Assembly: GCA_905331475.1 (NCBI GenBank)
Contig: CAJNYU010002529.1
Location: 1 to 64,000, forward strand
DNA: 64,000 nucleotides
Reading direction: 5' to 3'
Source of the DNA: Rotaria socialis
Taxonomy: Eukaryota > Rotifera > Eurotatoria > Philodinida > Philodinidae
Shown here: in pieces, positions 1 through 11,489 of the stretch
Layout: each line of letters begins with the position of its first letter
Position numbering within the stretch: the stretch's first letter is position 1
Position numbers and translations under genes: made by a program
Notes under the pieces: generated by a model
Told to the model about the DNA's origin: nothing
The model's input: the letters and a program-made list of their open reading frames with translations, nothing else
The model's database searches: none

Positions 1-300
1 AATTCTGCTGGGAAATGTTGAATTCTGCTTAGAATTCTGCTTTCGACCCAAGGTAGTGTGTGTATACAGTAACACAGAATTCTGCTGGGCAAACAGAATT
101 CTGACAAAATTCTGCTGGGAAATGTTGAATTCTGCTTAGAATTCTGCTTTCGACCCAAGGTAGTGTGTGTATACAGTAACACAGAATTCTGCTGGGCAAA
201 CAGAATTCTCTGTTGGTAGTGTGCAATGTGCCTTTAAGTCATATAGGTATTATTCTTACAGAATTCTGCTGGTTGTTCTTGGGAGAATTCTGCCACCCCT
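1..300. repeat. Tandem array of palindromic EcoRI-site units
   Basis: A unit of 107 bp is present as positions 1-107 and again as about 108-210, nearly identical. Inside each unit the short palindrome CAGAATTCTG and its extension GAATTCTGCTGGG recur several times in both orientations, and further copies lie near 260 and 285. The array touches the window edge, so its full length is unknown. Open frames here are by-products of the repetition. It could be the inside or end of a non-autonomous element, or a small satellite; the family is not recognised. Confidence 0.85.
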
Positions 301-2397
301 CAAAACGTCTGGTATATATATATATAATTGTAAGAATAATAAAATACTGAATTACATGTTGTAAGTGATAAATTTATTTAAGAGAGAAAAGCAAGAACGG
401 ATTATAACAACGAATAATATATATACCGAGCAGAGGTAACCTTAGAGCATATTATGTTCTGGTTGAAAGCTTTTCTTAATAATCATCAAATAAAAAAATC
501 GAGCTGAAACGTAAACCAAACTTAGCTTAAGTAATATTTTCTCTATATTCATGAAACAATCATTTCGAACATAATTATGTTTTTATTTAAATGATGAAAT
601 TATACTTGAATAGTATTTCTTTTATTACTAAGCTTTTTTTCAAAAATTTTCCAGGGATTAATGTATAATCAATAAGAAAAATTTTATATCATGGTAAAAC
701 TACTTTCATTAAGTCTTGTTGCTGTATAGTCTTCGTAATGGTATTCTTTATTAGGTGATATACTTATTAGAACTAAAACATATTGTATTAGTTCGTCGAC
801 GAAAATTTTTGTTGACATAAATACTACATTTCGTTTTTTCATCTATAAATTACTCAAAGTTAGTCGATACATTCTTCAAATTCATTCATACAGTTTTTAC
901 ATCTGATGCAAAGATTTTAAATTCAATAGTGTTTTCAGACAAGAAAGGATACGTACTTGGTATAGTATCTTTGCTTTCTATTGTTATTATCGATTCCGCA
1001 TGTAATTCATCTATAAAAATGAGAACCGGCGCTCTTTATTACTTTTCTCATAGAGCGAAAGAATAATGTTGAAATGCACTGTATTGATTACTAGATGTAT
1101 ATTATATTTCAAGCATAGTTCTTTTACTTGAAAGATTTTTATGAGCTTTAAAACTAGAATGAGCATATAATTGGTGGAAACTAGCAAAAGAAATAAAAAT
1201 GATTTGTTCTATGTTTATAAGCTGTAACTTTCTCGACTGACATATACAGAAAAAGGAACTGATTTGATTGTTTGAAGACGTAATAATTTCGATGTATCTG
1301 ATCCGGCAGCCCTAAAGTCTGTCACAACCACGTTCTTTTCATTGTCAATAGTATTGTAAATTACAACAAAAAACGATCTCAATTTTATTTTTATTTAGAA
1401 CAAATTCAATCAAAATAAACTTCTACTTCGGTCTTGAATAATTGATGTTAATTATTCACGAATAATAAAGTCAGTTGTTATTTTTGTTCAGATATAGTTT
1501 TAAAAGATAGAATATAAAAAAAACAACTTTGAAAGTTCTTTTGAAAACAGACTGTTTATCGGTACTTGAAAGGATTCTTCAATTCTTTTTACGGTAGCTA
1601 TAATACTGAATCCTTTGATGATACTTAGTTATACAATAGTTAGAAAAACTCAGAGTAAGTTTCATTTGATATAGAATGATATTAGAGTTCTGCCAACTCA
1701 AGATCATGAATTGCTTTGCATTAATGGTATTTTACGCATTTGTTGAACAGTTTTTGATCGAGGCATAATCCGAACGTTCAATTTAGGTGTTCATGAAACT
1801 GATTTTTTTATTACACATAACCTACTATAAAAAATCTAAGAAGTAAACGATGATGAACTATTCAAATGTGACATTCTCTACATACGACAACTGAAAAAAA
1901 TCTGATATCTATTTGAAAGAGATAATATAATTGATGAGTATTGAAATCAAGGTTTGTCTTTCATGATTAGTATTTTATCTACTTAAAAGAGAGAGTCGAA
2001 GTGTTGAATCAAATACAGGTGAATTGTTATGAAGTGCTAACTGATTATGTTGCGTCGATTTTGCAGCATAAAACATCTATATATCAGCATAGGATTCTCG
2101 TACATTGTATCGATACATCCGTTGATAATAACTATAAGATTGGATACATAGGATACAGAGAGTTCGTTTACTTGTCTGTAAATTGCAGAATCTTTGCAAA
2201 GAAAAGCTATTCATATTGATTTCATTTGAGTTAAAAGAAAAGCAATAATTAATCACAATGGCCACGTAACCGGGCTGCGCGTTTTATTTTCTCTGTCATG
2301 AGATCCACACAAACAAAACAATGTACACTCAACAGAAAAAAAGATACAGCAAAAGACAAAAAAAAAAGAATACTAATCAAAGTAGCTATCTAATTTA
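301..2397. other. Gene-free stretch, 2.1 kb
   Basis: No open frame here has protein-like composition or splice signals linking it to another. The stretch is AT-rich with short homopolymer runs. A small GC-rich patch lies at about 2259-2284, just beyond the 3' end of the minus-strand CTDNEP1 gene, and I could not identify it. Confidence 0.6.
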
Positions 2398-3572
2398 TTA
2401 TCGCATCGATGATGGAACAACTTGTGTAGTTAGTCCAGTTGTACTTGTCATCATTAAATTTTGATGTAAATGTAAGTTCATTCCTAAGACAGATCGAACA
2501 TCACGACAAAATCTCAATGCATCAAGAAATGGGAGCAATGCTAATAGGCACGTATCTGTTGGATCAAAAAACCATGATTTAACTAAACAAAACAAAAACG
2601 GAGATAAATATTAATGATCACAAATTAAACATGCATTCATGATTTACTAGGTATTGCATTTAATGGATAAGATCTATATGCAATAGGACTATTGTCTAAA
2701 ATAAATATTCGCGAAAGATCACCATTAACAACAGCTAAATCTTTTGAATATGCACCAAATTCGAGTGTACAATGTTGTCTGAAATATCGTCGTGAAAGAA
2801 TATTTCGATTATTATCTAATCGTTCAGTTACAGCTGCGCCGTATATTTCCATAGACGCTGTAAATACCACAAGGTCATACCATTGACTCACCTAAAACAA
2901 AGTATTAGAATTTTTGTGTGATTTTGTTTAAATTTGTCTTCATTGATTTTCTTACTGTTTCAAGAAAATAATCCACATGAGGTCGTTTATAAACAAAAAA
3001 GCGAACTGGATGTCGTTCGATTTCAACGCGAACTATGAAATCAGGTGGTCCTGTCGGTTTGACAGTAGCGACCCGTGAAAGACCATCGTGATGTGAATGA
3101 ATTAAAGTTTCATCCAAATCTAATACTAAGATTTTTTTAGGAAGAAAATCTATGGAAGAACAAAGATATGTACGGCTGAAAATAAATGTATTACATACGC
3201 AATCTATGAAGAGATAATGGTTGAAGAGGACAATTATAATATTTAACAGATTGGAATTGAATAAGCTAAAATAAAAAGCGAAAAGTTTTATTTAGAAAAA
3301 CGCTATTTACTACAGTCTAATACTTTTTTCTTTGATCCACGTAAAGTAACAAATATAAATGTCCAAACGCCAAAAAAAAATCTCAGGAATCGTTTCAACA
3401 TTAACAAAAAATAAAAGAAGATTTTTGTATTTAACAAATAAATATAGTCAAAGGCACGAAGAAATACACGAAACATGCTTATTGTATGTTTTTCACTAGT
3501 TGAATTCGAATGATTATTATGATTAATTAGTCCTTGTTGTTGTTGAACTCGAATAACTGATGATGATGCCAT
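2398..3572 (-). CDS. CTDNEP1: CTD nuclear envelope phosphatase 1 (Dullard)
   Basis: This HAD-superfamily serine/threonine phosphatase acts at the nuclear envelope and ER; its known substrate is the phosphatidate phosphatase lipin. Five exons run 3572-3324, 3265-3199, 3149-2956, 2891-2648 and 2582-2398, joined by introns of 58, 49, 64 and 65 bp with GT-AG ends and consistent phases, giving 312 residues. The catalytic [13 protein letters not shown] motif starts near residue 116 (Asp116 and Asp118 are the expected nucleophile and acid/base). It is followed by [36 protein letters not shown] and [10 protein letters not shown], all close to human CTDNEP1. A hydrophobic stretch at about residues 40-75 fits the N-terminal membrane anchor. 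The protein is about 70 residues longer than the human one because of a Gln/Asn/Ser-rich N-terminus; an internal start at the second Met is possible. Identification is firm; the start is less so. Confidence 0.95.
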
Positions 3573-4095
3573 TAGAATATATAAAGTTTTCGTTTAAACA
3601 GTAAACATTATTGCGTTTAATTGCAAAAATAGAAAAATAAGAATGAACTTGTCGAAAACTACGATATATTACAGCTGAGATACTAGCTCAATCAACCAAT
3701 AAAATCGGAAGAGAATTGAATGGAGGTCACTATATGACAATCAATGGCAAACAGGATACCAATGAAAAAGACGAAGATAAACTATATGAACAAAACACAT
3801 AAAATTCATTTGAAACTACCATACTTCGTCATTGAGGATATTATCGGATTTCAATTTTTAAATACTATTAAAGCATGCAAAGGTTCTATTGAGAGATGAG
3901 ACAATGTTATGTACTAGAATCTTCGCACACTGATGAGAACGATCGTCAAGTAAACATATACATGAATGTACCATATGTACATATGAACAGATATTTCAAT
4001 GATCAAAAGTATGAATACACATCTGCTGCAATTATATTGAATCAATTAACCATGCAATCTAAAAGAGAAATTTTCATTATTCTTTTTGAGTTTAG

Positions 4096-5073
4096 ATGAC
4101 TTCTTCACCTACACCATCTCATTGGGTTGAATCACTTTTTCCTCCTCAATATTCTATTCGTGATTATCGTTCTACCTTCCAACCTGATAATCAACGTTTA
4201 CGTCGTTATATTACTACGTTATCAACATTTGATGCTCCAACACTAGCAGCTATTTATGAACAATCTTATTTATTTACTCTCATTCAACGTTTAGCCCAAC
4301 AAGAAGATGACAATACAGTTAAAACTAAAACTAAAACAACATCTAATCAAACTGAACATGTTGATTCCGTACTTGATATTCGTCTTATTCGATCATTTCT
4401 TGAGAAACATAAAGAAAAAGAGAAAAACATTGATCAAACTGAAAATATTTGGACATCTGATGAAATTTCCATTATTCGTTCAGCCTATATAAAAGCACGT
4501 GATGAATGTTTACGTTTAAAATCTGAAAATGATTATTATCGAGAACAACTTGACATTGTTAAAAACAAACTTAATGAAACAAATCAGATATTAGAAAAAC
4601 TTCAAGAAGAACATTTATCTCTTAAAAAGACTCATACACGTTGGACTATTCGAGCGAATTCATCTGAACAACTTCTTGACGAACAACGTCAGGAAAATAA
4701 AGAGTTCTCTGAACATATTGAAAAATTAACTGAACAAAATGAATTCTATCGTCGTAATCATTTGCAAATGCAAACTGATTTACTCGAAAAGCAAACACGC
4801 TTGGAACAGCTTGAAAAACGAATCGACCATTATGATCAAACAACAAGACGTGAATGCGATCGACGTATTGACTTAGCTGAAAAACGTGCTCAAGTTGATA
4901 AAGATCGATTGAAAATAGAAACTAATGATTTACAAACGAAATTAGATAAAGAACAAGATTTACGAAGACAAAATTTACTTGCATTGGATCAATTAAGAAA
5001 GCATATTGCTTTAGCAAATTCACAAAACAATGAACAATCCTTGTGTGATATCAAACAGGTCAAATATGCCTAA
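4096..5073 (+). CDS. Coiled-coil protein, family not recognised
   Basis: This is a single-exon frame of 325 residues. The first 65 residues are not coiled coil and are rich in aromatic residues (HWVESLFPPQYSIRDYRSTF). From about residue 125 to 315 the protein is a long heptad-like run of Glu, Lys, Gln and Leu, as in cytoskeletal, ciliary or centrosomal CCDC proteins. No catalytic motif or membrane segment is seen. The start is chosen at 4096 because the ATG directly follows a T-rich stretch ending in TTTAG (4091-4095), which looks like a splice or spliced-leader acceptor. An overlapping upstream frame at 3896-4099 is in another phase and looks non-coding. The downstream neighbour, a Rho GTPase, starts 511 bp later on the same strand. 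Whether further exons exist is unknown. Confidence 0.8.
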   Translation: MTSSPTPSHWVESLFPPQYSIRDYRSTFQPDNQRLRRYITTLSTFDAPTLAAIYEQSYLFTLIQRLAQQEDDNTVKTKTKTTSNQTEHVDSVLDIRLIRSFLEKHKEKEKNIDQTENIWTSDEISIIRSAYIKARDECLRLKSENDYYREQLDIVKNKLNETNQILEKLQEEHLSLKKTHTRWTIRANSSEQLLDEQRQENKEFSEHIEKLTEQNEFYRRNHLQMQTDLLEKQTRLEQLEKRIDHYDQTTRRECDRRIDLAEKRAQVDKDRLKIETNDLQTKLDKEQDLRRQNLLALDQLRKHIALANSQNNEQSLCDIKQVKYA

Positions 5074-5584
5074 TCGTTTCTTTCTTTTTCTTCTAATAGT
5101 AGATTTATAATAGAAAAACAAAAACAAATTTTCAATGTTCTTGTGTTGACTTGAAACGTTTTGTTTTTACTTTTTATTTAGCTATAACTTCGAACATAAT
5201 ATTCTGAGAATAAATTTGAATTTATCGAAAATACATTATCGAATAGTTGGTGATGTTTTATTGTATATTGATGAATAATTTTCGGTTTTTATTGGCCGAA
5301 CAATCATACATATGTATACTTCACAGGATTTTTTTTGTTTTATGATATTTTTTTTATCGTTTAATAAATGAATTATTTAAGTGTCTGTACACACTTGATT
5401 TTGATATTCTACGTCAAACAATCGCATTCATTCTTTGTTGTGTTTCATCTCGCTTATTTTTCTTTTTTCCTAGTAATGCGATTAATAGGCTATTATGTAC
5501 TATCATTTTTGCATATAAATAAAGCGAAAGAAATTCATTAAAGTTATATTGAATGATATGAACAGTTATTACCTATTTTAGATA
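5074..5584 (+). other. Intergenic spacer before the Rho GTPase, with acceptor-like site
   Basis: There is no gene in these 511 bp. They are T-rich and end in CCTATTTTAG followed by ATA and the ATG of the GTPase at 5585. The AG at 5580-5581 is a good splice acceptor, but no coding donor is seen upstream, so it suits either a non-coding first exon or spliced-leader addition. Confidence 0.5.
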
Positions 5585-6275
5585 ATGCCACAAACTTCGA
5601 ATAATTTAATGGGTAGTAATTATACAAATAAAACAATAAAATGTGTTTGTGTTGGTGATGGTTGTGTTGGTAAAACATCAATGCTTATATCATATACTAC
5701 GAATACATTTCCACAGTCTTATGTTCCGACGGTATTTGATAATTATTCAGTTACTGTAATGATTAACAATGAACCGTGCACACTTGCTTTATTTGACACT
5801 GCTGGTCAAACTGGTCAGAATCTTCTAATGAGAATGACAATTTTTTATTTTTGTTTTCTCAATCTATTCTCTAGGCTTTGAATTGATGCGTGCATTTTCA
5901 TATACGAATACTGATGTATTTCTTGTTTGCTTCAGTGTTATGGCTCCAGCATCATTTAATAATGCACTTAAAATTTGGATCGCTGAAATACGTCAATCAA
6001 CATCACCATCTGGTACAGCACCCTTTGTTCTCGTTGGAACAAAAATTGATCTTCGTAAAAATCTAGCCGACGTTGAATTATTAGCTAAATCGAAACAAAA
6101 GCCAATAACACGTGAAGAAGGTGAACGTGCAGCAAAAGAATACGGTGCATATGCATATATTGAATGTTCAGCATTAACACAGGAAAATCTTAAAGAAACA
6201 TTTGATGCTGCTATATTAGCTGCACTTACTCCAATACCTTCTAAGCGTGTTAAAATTTTATGTTGTTGCTCATAA
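5585..6275 (+). CDS. Rho-family small GTPase, Rac/Cdc42-like with divergent switch II
   Basis: Two exons (5585-5813 and 5875-6275) with a 61-bp intron encode 209 residues. All G boxes are visible: P-loop [10 protein letters not shown], switch [12 protein letters not shown] with its Thr, DTAGQ, TKIDL for guanine specificity, and ECSALTQ. A Rho-specific insert follows TKIDL, and the [17 protein letters not shown] segment is typical of Rac and Cdc42. After the catalytic Gln, the usual EDYDRLRPLSYP is replaced by [12 protein letters not shown], so switch II differs from the standard effector and GEF surface. The C-terminus is [10 protein letters not shown], with a basic stretch and a Cys-rich CAAX-like end suited to prenylation and perhaps palmitoylation. 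The role is presumably actin or polarity signalling at membranes. It may be a lineage-specific paralogue; Rac, Cdc42, RhoQ/J and RhoU/V affinity cannot be separated by eye. Confidence 0.92.
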
Positions 6276-6569
6276 TGTTTAATTCAGATAACAGTGATGC
6301 TAACTATAAAAGTATTGATCTTGTCTGTATCTCGTATTCGATATTATTTATAGACTTATATTTGAATTTTGTTTTTCTTATGCATAATACTCATCTCTTT
6401 TATTTATTCTGTATATTCGAGATTACTTTTTCGCTTGCTGTTGTCATCAGTTTTTTTTTGTTTTATACATTCTTTTAAAAAAATATATCTATATATTCGA
6501 TACAATGATAATAATCAGTGAAAATGTTACTATTCACCGCGTCATGCTTGAAAGAACGCGGAATATATA

Positions 6570-7205
6570 ATGTTTACAGGTAAAAAAACATTAAGTTTAA
6601 GTCATTTCAAATCAAGTATGGGACAGAAACAAGCAGTTGCATCTAGCTGGACAATAGATGACTTGGCATTTGGAACGGGTCAAAATGCTGTACAAATTGA
6701 AGACGTTATTGGTGAAGTGCAAAAAATACCAGGAAAAATGTTTGGTGGTAAAGCTATTGAAAATGATGCAACAATTAATCGAATGCAAACTGATCTTTTA
6801 TCATTTGATGATACACTTCGACGAATTTTTCGACGAAAAAAAAGTAAACGCTCAAAGCGAGAAGAACCTCCACAGGAGTCTTATCAAGACGAACAATCTT
6901 ACCCTGACAGCGAACAATATTACAAAACTGATGGGCAATATTATGCTCAAGATGAAGAATACTATGATCAAGATGGACGATATTATGCAGAACATCAAAA
7001 ATATTATGATCAAAATCAACAAGCAATACCGGAAGAAGATGAAACTCAACTTTCACCAATTTATTCCGAAAATAATCCAAAAACAATAAATAAGGATGCC
7101 GATACGGATAAAAATCTTCCATGGAGATGCAGATATTGTACTGCAGAAAACAAATCAACTGATATTGATTGTCTTCAATGTAAACAAAGCGAGGCAACAT
7201 TTTAA
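6570..7205 (+). CDS. RanBP2-type zinc finger protein with YY heptad repeats
   Basis: This intronless frame encodes 211 residues, or 195 if translation starts at the second Met (6618). The C-terminus carries one RanBP2/NZF-type finger: Trp185, Cys187, Cys190, Asn194, Cys201 and Cys204 fit W-x-C-x2-C-x3-N-x6-C-x2-C exactly. Such fingers bind ubiquitin or single-stranded RNA in known families; which applies here cannot be told. Residues 116-150 are five exact heptads of the form xYYxxxx (QYYKTDG, QYYAQDE, EYYDQDG, RYYAEHQ, KYYDQNQ), an acidic, Tyr-rich low-complexity tract. A basic patch (RRKKSKRSKR, about 88-97) precedes it. A TTTACAG just after the first ATG resembles an acceptor, which favours the 6618 start; the protein would then begin MGQKQ, a weak myristoylation candidate. 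No orthologue was recognised. The GTPase gene ends 294 bp upstream on the same strand. Confidence 0.85.
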   Translation: MFTGKKTLSLSHFKSSMGQKQAVASSWTIDDLAFGTGQNAVQIEDVIGEVQKIPGKMFGGKAIENDATINRMQTDLLSFDDTLRRIFRRKKSKRSKREEPPQESYQDEQSYPDSEQYYKTDGQYYAQDEEYYDQDGRYYAEHQKYYDQNQQAIPEEDETQLSPIYSENNPKTINKDADTDKNLPWRCRYCTAENKSTDIDCLQCKQSEATF

Positions 7206-8255
7206 TTTGTTTGTTTTGTTTTTAAACGAGAAAAGTAGTGTATTTTTATGCATACTTGTTTATCTTTCGAAATATCTTACCTTCAAAAAGACGTGACTTT
7301 TCATGATGCGCAGTGCGCGCATCTATCATCAATGCAATACTTTTGGACATAATTTGTTGTTTTGATAGTCATAACGAAAAGAAAATACCTGACAAACATA
7401 CGAGTACAATATCGATACGACAGAAATATTCTGGTTAAAAAAACACAGTGCGACTTCAATTAATGCGCACAGTGAAAATGTTTATGATTTATACACACAA
7501 CATTTTTTGGTTGAATAGACGACACAAATGCACTGCATGATAATATAGAACATTCTAAGATAAATAAAATTTGAAGCTAGTAGCTATTTACTCATACAAG
7601 TATTTACAACACGTTCGTGTACATTTATAATTACGCTATTCATATAAAATTTAATATTCCTTGATGCCAAATTTATATACGAATAAATTTAATATTACTT
7701 CCAGGATATTAATTGTATAAATTTCTTATAGGTACTCATAGTAGTTTGATTATATCAAATTGAGCATACGTTAATTTTTCTCTTTCTATCGAAATATAGA
7801 AATTGAGATTTATTGATATTATTAAATGAAAGTTATGAATATTTTATGTCAATAAATACTTGCAATCATAGGAATATGTCAACTATTATTATCAAGTCTA
7901 ACGTGTTTTTTTTTCATAAATTGGGGCTCTATGAAATGAAGAAAGAAAGAACGAACGAACGAACGAACGAAAGAAAGAAAGCAAGGAAAAAAGAAAGAAA
8001 CAGAATATTGACTTTCCTCTATTCTTAGCCGTTTATCATTTTATCATTGTGTAGTCACGCGCATTTTTCTCCTGATTACCTAGCGCTTCTCCGACATTAT
8101 ATCTGTTGTATATGCATGTGTTGTTCATCTGTCCGTCTTTTCATATCTAAAAGGAAAATAAATGTGAAATAGATAAAAGGAAAGACACAAAATCACTGTC
8201 ACGCAGTTTTTCAGTGTATATAATCGGCCCTATTATTAGTAGTACTACTGCAAAA
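7206..8255. other. Intergenic, 1 kb, with a GAAC/GAAA microsatellite
   Basis: I see no gene. A purine-rich tetranucleotide microsatellite of GAAC and GAAA units lies at about 7937-8000. The 71-residue frame running through it is a repeat artefact. The Staufen gene begins just downstream; ATTATTAG at 8232-8239, 16 bp before its ATG, is a candidate acceptor. Confidence 0.6.
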
Positions 8256-11200
8256 ATGCAACAAATTTCACCGATAAAAGCTATCTACAATTTAGCACAA
8301 CGAAATAAAGTATGTTCATACAAACGAAAATTTTCTTAGTGTACAAAAAGCTTATACCAATATAGATATTTGTTGAATATCGATTGGAAAAAGAGTTTGG
8401 CCCAGTTCATCGAAAAATATATACAGTTCGACTTCATGTAGATGATAAAAGTTATGTTGGTACTGAGCATAGTATTAAATCAGCAAAGTATGCGGCTGCG
8501 CAACTAGCTCTGAATGATTACCATAATGCAATAAACATCAATAATTATGACCAAGATAATTCACAAATAAACGGTAAGATTTATTAGTGATAAGTATGAT
8601 GTATATAGGAAAAAATAGAACTCAATCATGGGTGTGATTCATGAAGTATTCCAATGTCTAATTTTGCAAGTTTCTATGTCTCCTATTTTAACACAAAAAG
8701 GAAGAGATAACGATCAATAGCAAACATCAAAGCATGCCCTTTTTTTTCGAATTGATTGCATATCGATCTGATTTCAAGTGAATTGGTACACAATTTACTG
8801 TCATAAAATTCATATTACGTAGTAAAGAGATCTTTTTAAAAATCCTATAATAAATCTAGAGATTCAATTTCAAAACTACTTAATTGTTTTTAAGTAAATT
8901 ATTTTCAGTTTCTCAATACAGCTTAGTGTAGGGTCAACATAAATTTTAGAAAAAAAAATTTTAGCTATTCATAAAAAAAACATTATTCTTACGATAGTAT
9001 TTTATTGTTGAAACTGAAGATTTTATTCCCGAAAGCAATTGAATTACTGTTGAAAGAGATTAGTTCAGTGTTTTAGAAATAGATTCATTTTTGAGTGCAT
9101 TGTAAATATGTATATATATATATATCCTCATTCTCTAGTCAAAATATAGTTATGAAGTTCATCGTCAATTTATATATCTATTATTCATTTGAAATAAGCA
9201 CGCTTTCGAATTGAATTTACTTAAATAATTTCTGATTTTATAGAATTCAAGTTAGTTGTATTGCCATTCTTTTGCTCATGTGTGCTGTTTGAATTAGTTT
9301 CTTTTTTTTCTGAAAAATAATTAATCATGAGATAAATGCATTCAAATCGTATGAAACTTTTAATATATGTTGGAAACATAGTGGAGCATCTAAATTTTAC
9401 GTGTTAGCTTGATATTATGATGTTTAAGAGAGATATTTATCATAAAGGCACTTGAAATAATTAATTCGGTAATCTCAAAATTATCTACAAATCCTTACTG
9501 AATATTAAGAATTTATTTTTGTGTGACAGATCTTAGAAGTCTTATATTTGTTCCAGTAGAGAAGAAAAAAATAATGAGAAGTATTAATGTTTTGAAAACA
9601 CTTGAAAGACAATTCTACCTACAACAAGTTACTTATGTAATTCTAGAAAACTTTCATTTAAAAAGAGAATATGCCACGCATCTTTCACCTGGACATGATC
9701 TTTCAAACAAAAACAATACATTAAATGAAGGTTCACAAAGAATATTTTGGTTAAAGTTATAAAAAAGCATTAAGAGAAAAGAAATGAAAAAAGAAGCTTT
9801 TTTGCCTTTTTTTTTTATAAAGAAATTGTTTTCGAGCTGGCAACAACACATATTATCTCAAATTTTTGGAAGAAACCAAATCTCGGTTACATGAAATTTT
9901 ACCGCTTGGCTTATCTTCAAACATATATACTATATATTTCAAATTTCAGTTTTATTTTGATGCAAATTCATGTTTTCACAAAGTAGAGAAATTTAAAAAA
10001 AAGATAATTTTAATTAATATCATGGTTTTGAATATTTAAGGTTCTATTTTAATCGTATATGACTTATTTATCAGATAGGATCGCACTTTTTGTGAATAAA
10101 ATTACCCTTGAGAATGATTGAAACTTTACAAAATTATGTTAGCCGTTGATTGTCGTAGTGCTTTTATAGTATGGCTAAATATGTCTTTACTATCATACTT
10201 TCAAAATTATTGTTAAAATAGATCCCTATAAAGTAAAATAAACATGAATAGTTCTATTAAGAAAATTGTAATCTATTTAAGAATTCCAATCACCAACTGT
10301 TACATTAAATATATGGTCTATTCAAAATCATATTTCAATTCGTTATGTTTTGCTCAATCAACAATTTAAATCAAACTCAACAAATCAGTCGTGTATTCTT
10401 TTTTATTATCGTCTTTATCTTGGTCATAATTCATATTTTGATGGACATGGTTATACACACCAGCAAGCTCGTACTAAGTGTGCTCTTGATGCTTTATTTT
10501 TCTTACGTCAAAATCAAATATCAACACAACATTTGAATGTTCCATTCTTATCGAATGCTAGAAAACAACATCCACGAAAATCCGATATATCTCTTATGTA
10601 TGAACGAGCGAAACAACTTGGTCATACTGTTCACATTACTTTTGATGATCCATTAACTGTCACATATGTTATTGGTGAAAATTATTCTGCAACTGCTACA
10701 GGTTCTACTCAGCAAACAGCTAAACAATTGGCTGCAAGAAAAATGTTAGAAATTTTACCATCAACTAATATTCAGTTGAAACTGAATCCGATTACACGTA
10801 TTTATCAATCAGCTCAATTACGGCAAGTCAAAATTGAATTTATTCAGTTAACTGATAAAGAAAACTTCACTTATCAAATCAGATTTGGTGATAATGACGT
10901 AGCTGAAGGCTATGGTAAAACGAAGAAAATAGCTAAACAACTTGCTGCTGAAGCTTTACTTCAAAAATTAGATACCGCTGTTGTTTTACTACCACCACCA
11001 AGTAAAAGTTTGCTTAAAAGAGATGGAAATAATGAGAAAACAGATAAACAAGAAAAAAAACATGTACATTTTGTAGAGGAAATCATTGAGAAAGATAATA
11101 AAATGTCATCTAGTCCATCATCATTGCCATCAAACGTTGAGAATTCATATAAACAACAATTGATTGAAACTTGTCAAAAATTAAGAATTCATATTGAATA

Positions 11201-11489
11201 CTTAGATAAAATGGTTTGTATAAAATACAAAATAAAATTTAATTCTATATAAAAATATGAAGAATTTCTTTTTTAGAATGAAAATGAAAATGGAATTAGT
11301 GCACAATATCAATCAATGGTTATTTTATCAACTGCTGATCGCCGTCTAGCACAATTTCGTGGCAATGGTCCATCATTAATACGTGCACAAGAAAATGCGT
11401 CATCAGCGGTTTGGAATAATTTAAAGCAATTATTTAATGGATCTAGTCGAATACAAAAAATGAAAAGAATCGAGAAAAAATATCAATGA
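8256..11489 (+). CDS. STAU: Staufen-like double-stranded RNA-binding protein
   Basis: Four exons (8256-8309, 8366-8573, 10282-11213, 11277-11489) with introns of 56, 1708 and 63 bp encode 468 residues in a fully consistent phase. Five dsRNA-binding modules can be traced. The first is about 5-69 (SPIKAIYNLAQ; FGPVHRKIYTVRLHV; KSAKYAAAQLAL). The second is about 91-162 and divergent. The third, about 188-246, ends QQTAKQLAARKMLEIL. The fourth, about 256-317, ends KKIAKQLAAEALLQKL. The last is a C-terminal module, about 376-450, resembling Staufen dsRBD5. The first module matches Staufen dsRBD2 (the NERGPAH-type loop appears here as KEFGPVH). Staufen proteins bind structured mRNA for localisation, translation control and decay in the cytoplasm. 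The large second intron falls in the linker between modules one and two; its open frame at 9523-9762 does not continue the phase and is not used. Confidence 0.92.
8574..10281 (+). other. Large Staufen intron, 1.7 kb
   Basis: The donor GGTAAG after 8573 and the acceptor TTTAAG at 10281 join exons in phase 1. The intron is AT-rich and includes a short TA run near 9108-9125. A 79-codon frame at 9523-9762 lies inside it, but it resembles no domain and breaks the phase. No transposon ends were found. Confidence 0.75.

Noticed and set aside
29-364. Open frames of 65 codons on both strands
   Set aside because: They arise from the 107-bp palindromic repeat; the same peptide words recur in the repeat register.
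3896-4099. 67-codon frame before the coiled-coil gene
   Set aside because: It overlaps the next start in another phase, has no domain and contains the acceptor-like site of the real gene.
6658-7200. Long frames on both strands inside the zinc-finger gene
   Set aside because: They are shadows of the coding frame; only the 6570-7205 phase shows the zinc finger and regular repeats.
9523-9762. 79-codon frame preceded by GTGTGACAG in the Staufen intron
   Set aside because: Exons 2 and 3 of Staufen join in phase without it, and it resembles no domain.
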